Below are positions 61,983 to 63,315 of a stretch of 63,315 bases of DNA, in pieces. How positions within the stretch are numbered: the stretch's first letter is position 1; every line of letters begins with the position of its first letter. The DNA is from an uncultured Pelagibacteraceae bacterium (GTDB taxonomy: Bacteria; Pseudomonadota; Alphaproteobacteria; Pelagibacterales; Pelagibacteraceae). The DNA lies in the NCBI GenBank assembly GCA_902520685.1, contig CABYPE010000004.1:1-63315 (forward strand). The letters run 5' to 3'. The notes beneath the pieces are model-generated. The model was not told where the DNA came from. It did no database searches and was given only the letters and a program-made list of their open reading frames with translations. The translations under genes were made by a program, and so were the position numbers.

Positions 61983-62017
61983 ATTACTAATGATAATTAA
62001 TGGTTATCAATAGTAAT
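61983..62017. repeat. 14-7-14 near-perfect inverted repeat immediately upstream of the tyrosine recombinase (candidate core site or operator)
   Basis: ATTACTAATGATAA-TTAATGG-TTATCAATAGTAAT; 13/14 arm positions complementary; ends one base before ATG at 62019. Confidence 0.6.
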
Positions 62018-62018
62018 T

Positions 62019-62972
62019 ATGAATGAACTGACAACAGACCTAAAATCGCTTCATGAGGCAACTTTAAATAATCTCAAAAACTCTAAAGCACATAATACTT
62101 TAAGAGCATATAAATCAGACTTTAAAGATTTTGGAGCTTTTTGCGCCAAGCATAATTTGAATTCTTTGCCATCAGAACCTAAAATAGTTTCTTTATACCT
62201 AACCAATCTCTCTAAAAATTCAAAAATCAGTACTTTAAAAAGAAGATTAGTGTCAATAAGTATGGTGCATAAACTTAAAGGATATTATTTAGACACAAAA
62301 CATCCAATTATTGTTGAAAATTTAATGGGACTCAAAAGAGTGAAAGGAAGCATTCAAAAAGGTAAAAAACCTATATTAATCAATCATTTAAAATTATTAA
62401 TTAATGTAATAAATGAACAAAAAATTCAGAATATTAAGAAATTTAGAGACAAATCAATCATCCTAGTAGGCTTTGGAGGTGGCTTTAGGCGAAGTGAGCT
62501 TACTTCTATTGATCATGATGATCTAGAATTTGTACCTGAAGGTCTGAAAATCACTATCAGAAGATCAAAAACTGATCAATTCGGTGAAGGAATGGTCAAA
62601 GGACTACCCTACTTTACCAACGAAAACTATTGCCCGGTAGTTAATCTTAAAAAGTGGCTAGAAATTTCTAAAATTAAATCTGGTCCTATTTTTAGAAGAT
62701 TTTCTAAAGGTTTATCTTTATCAGAAAAAAGATTAACTGACCAATCAGTAGTTTTATTAATGAAAGAATATTTAAATTTAGCAGGTATTGAAAATAAAAA
62801 CTTTGCTGGTCATAGTTTAAGGTCTGGTTTTGCAACAGTAGCCGCTGAGTCTGGAGCAGACGAACGAAGTATAATGGCTATGACTGGTCACAAGACTACA
62901 CAAATGGTTAGAAGATATATTAGGGAAGCAAACTTATTCAAGAATAATGCACTAAATAAAATTAAAATTTAA
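62019..62972 (+). CDS. Tyrosine recombinase/phage-integrase family protein (solo)
   Basis: SAM-like N-terminal domain (HNTLRAYKSDFKDFGAFC); catalytic GGGFRRSEL, HSLRSGFATVAAESG, MTGHKTTQMVRRYIREA. Confidence 0.93.
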   Translation: MNELTTDLKSLHEATLNNLKNSKAHNTLRAYKSDFKDFGAFCAKHNLNSLPSEPKIVSLYLTNLSKNSKISTLKRRLVSISMVHKLKGYYLDTKHPIIVENLMGLKRVKGSIQKGKKPILINHLKLLINVINEQKIQNIKKFRDKSIILVGFGGGFRRSELTSIDHDDLEFVPEGLKITIRRSKTDQFGEGMVKGLPYFTNENYCPVVNLKKWLEISKIKSGPIFRRFSKGLSLSEKRLTDQSVVLLMKEYLNLAGIENKNFAGHSLRSGFATVAAESGADERSIMAMTGHKTTQMVRRYIREANLFKNNALNKIKI

Positions 62973-63315
62973 TTTTATTAAAAATATATTTAACTTTATT
63001 TATTAATAAATCGAGAAACATTAAAAGATTCAATTTTGGTTCATTTAGAGAACCATTAAAGGGTATTATCGAATTATTACCTTTTAAATAATATTTTCTA
63101 AAAAATTTTGGATTGAAACCATACTTTAATAAAAAGGTTTTAGTTCCATTATTCAATTTTATTTTATTATTTCTAGTTGTTAGTGAATTAAAATGATAAA
63201 CTTTAAATTTAGATATACCTTTGAAAATCCTTACATTGTTAAGCCATAACTTCATACATAAATCAGGATCAGATCCATCACCAGGATTAAATTCTTCACT
63301 GAAACCACCAATTTT
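62962..63315 (-). CDS. Glycosyltransferase family 2-like protein, C-terminal part (5' end beyond window)
   Basis: Frame is open to the window edge: KIGGFSEEFNPGDGSDPDLCMKLWLNNVRIFKGISKFKVYHFNSLTTR...; GGF...DPDLCMK and YHF are GT2-like. Confidence 0.7.
   Translation of the reverse strand, partial: KIGGFSEEFNPGDGSDPDLCMKLWLNNVRIFKGISKFKVYHFNSLTTRNNKIKLNNGTKTFLLKYGFNPKFFRKYYLKGNNSIIPFNGSLNEPKLNLLMFLDLLINKVKYIFNKIKF

Overview
This AT-rich, densely packed 63.3 kb window has the gene content and order of a streamlined alphaproteobacterium, very probably SAR11/Pelagibacterales (taxonomy is inferred from gene content, AT richness and short spacers; no search was run). Most of it is ordinary core genome: ntrYX-trkAH, an aapJQMP/yhdWXYZ amino-acid ABC transporter, valS-ilvD, a zinc uptake locus (znuA divergent from znuCB-zur), argS-nagZ-scpAB-tatABC-serS-yajC-secDF, uvrA/ssb/gyrA/coaD/tgt, recG/sdhE, mltB-rlpA-dacC-tmk-holB-metG-tatD, and five tRNAs (Arg-TCT, Asn-GTT, Cys-GCA, Lys-TTT, Ser-TGA). 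Accessory-looking sections are a LicD-like gene beside tRNA-Asn/Cys, a nucleotidyltransferase/dehydratase pair beside tRNA-Ser, and the right edge (solo tyrosine recombinase plus a truncated glycosyltransferase). The observation most worth checking is a 14-7-14 near-perfect inverted repeat (61983-62017) ending one base before the recombinase ATG. Its geometry resembles a tyrosine-recombinase core (dif/loxP-like) site. Other points: a degenerate NtrX AAA+ domain, a pair of Zur-box-like palindromes, a 69-bp tandem duplication in the His/Asp-rich loop of ZnuA, a 3' remnant of a second SMR transporter, a 20-bp perfect palindrome upstream of aapJ, a G9 tract, and an unassigned 58-aa membrane ORF upstream of a short MGMT gene. 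No CRISPR array, rRNA or prophage was seen.
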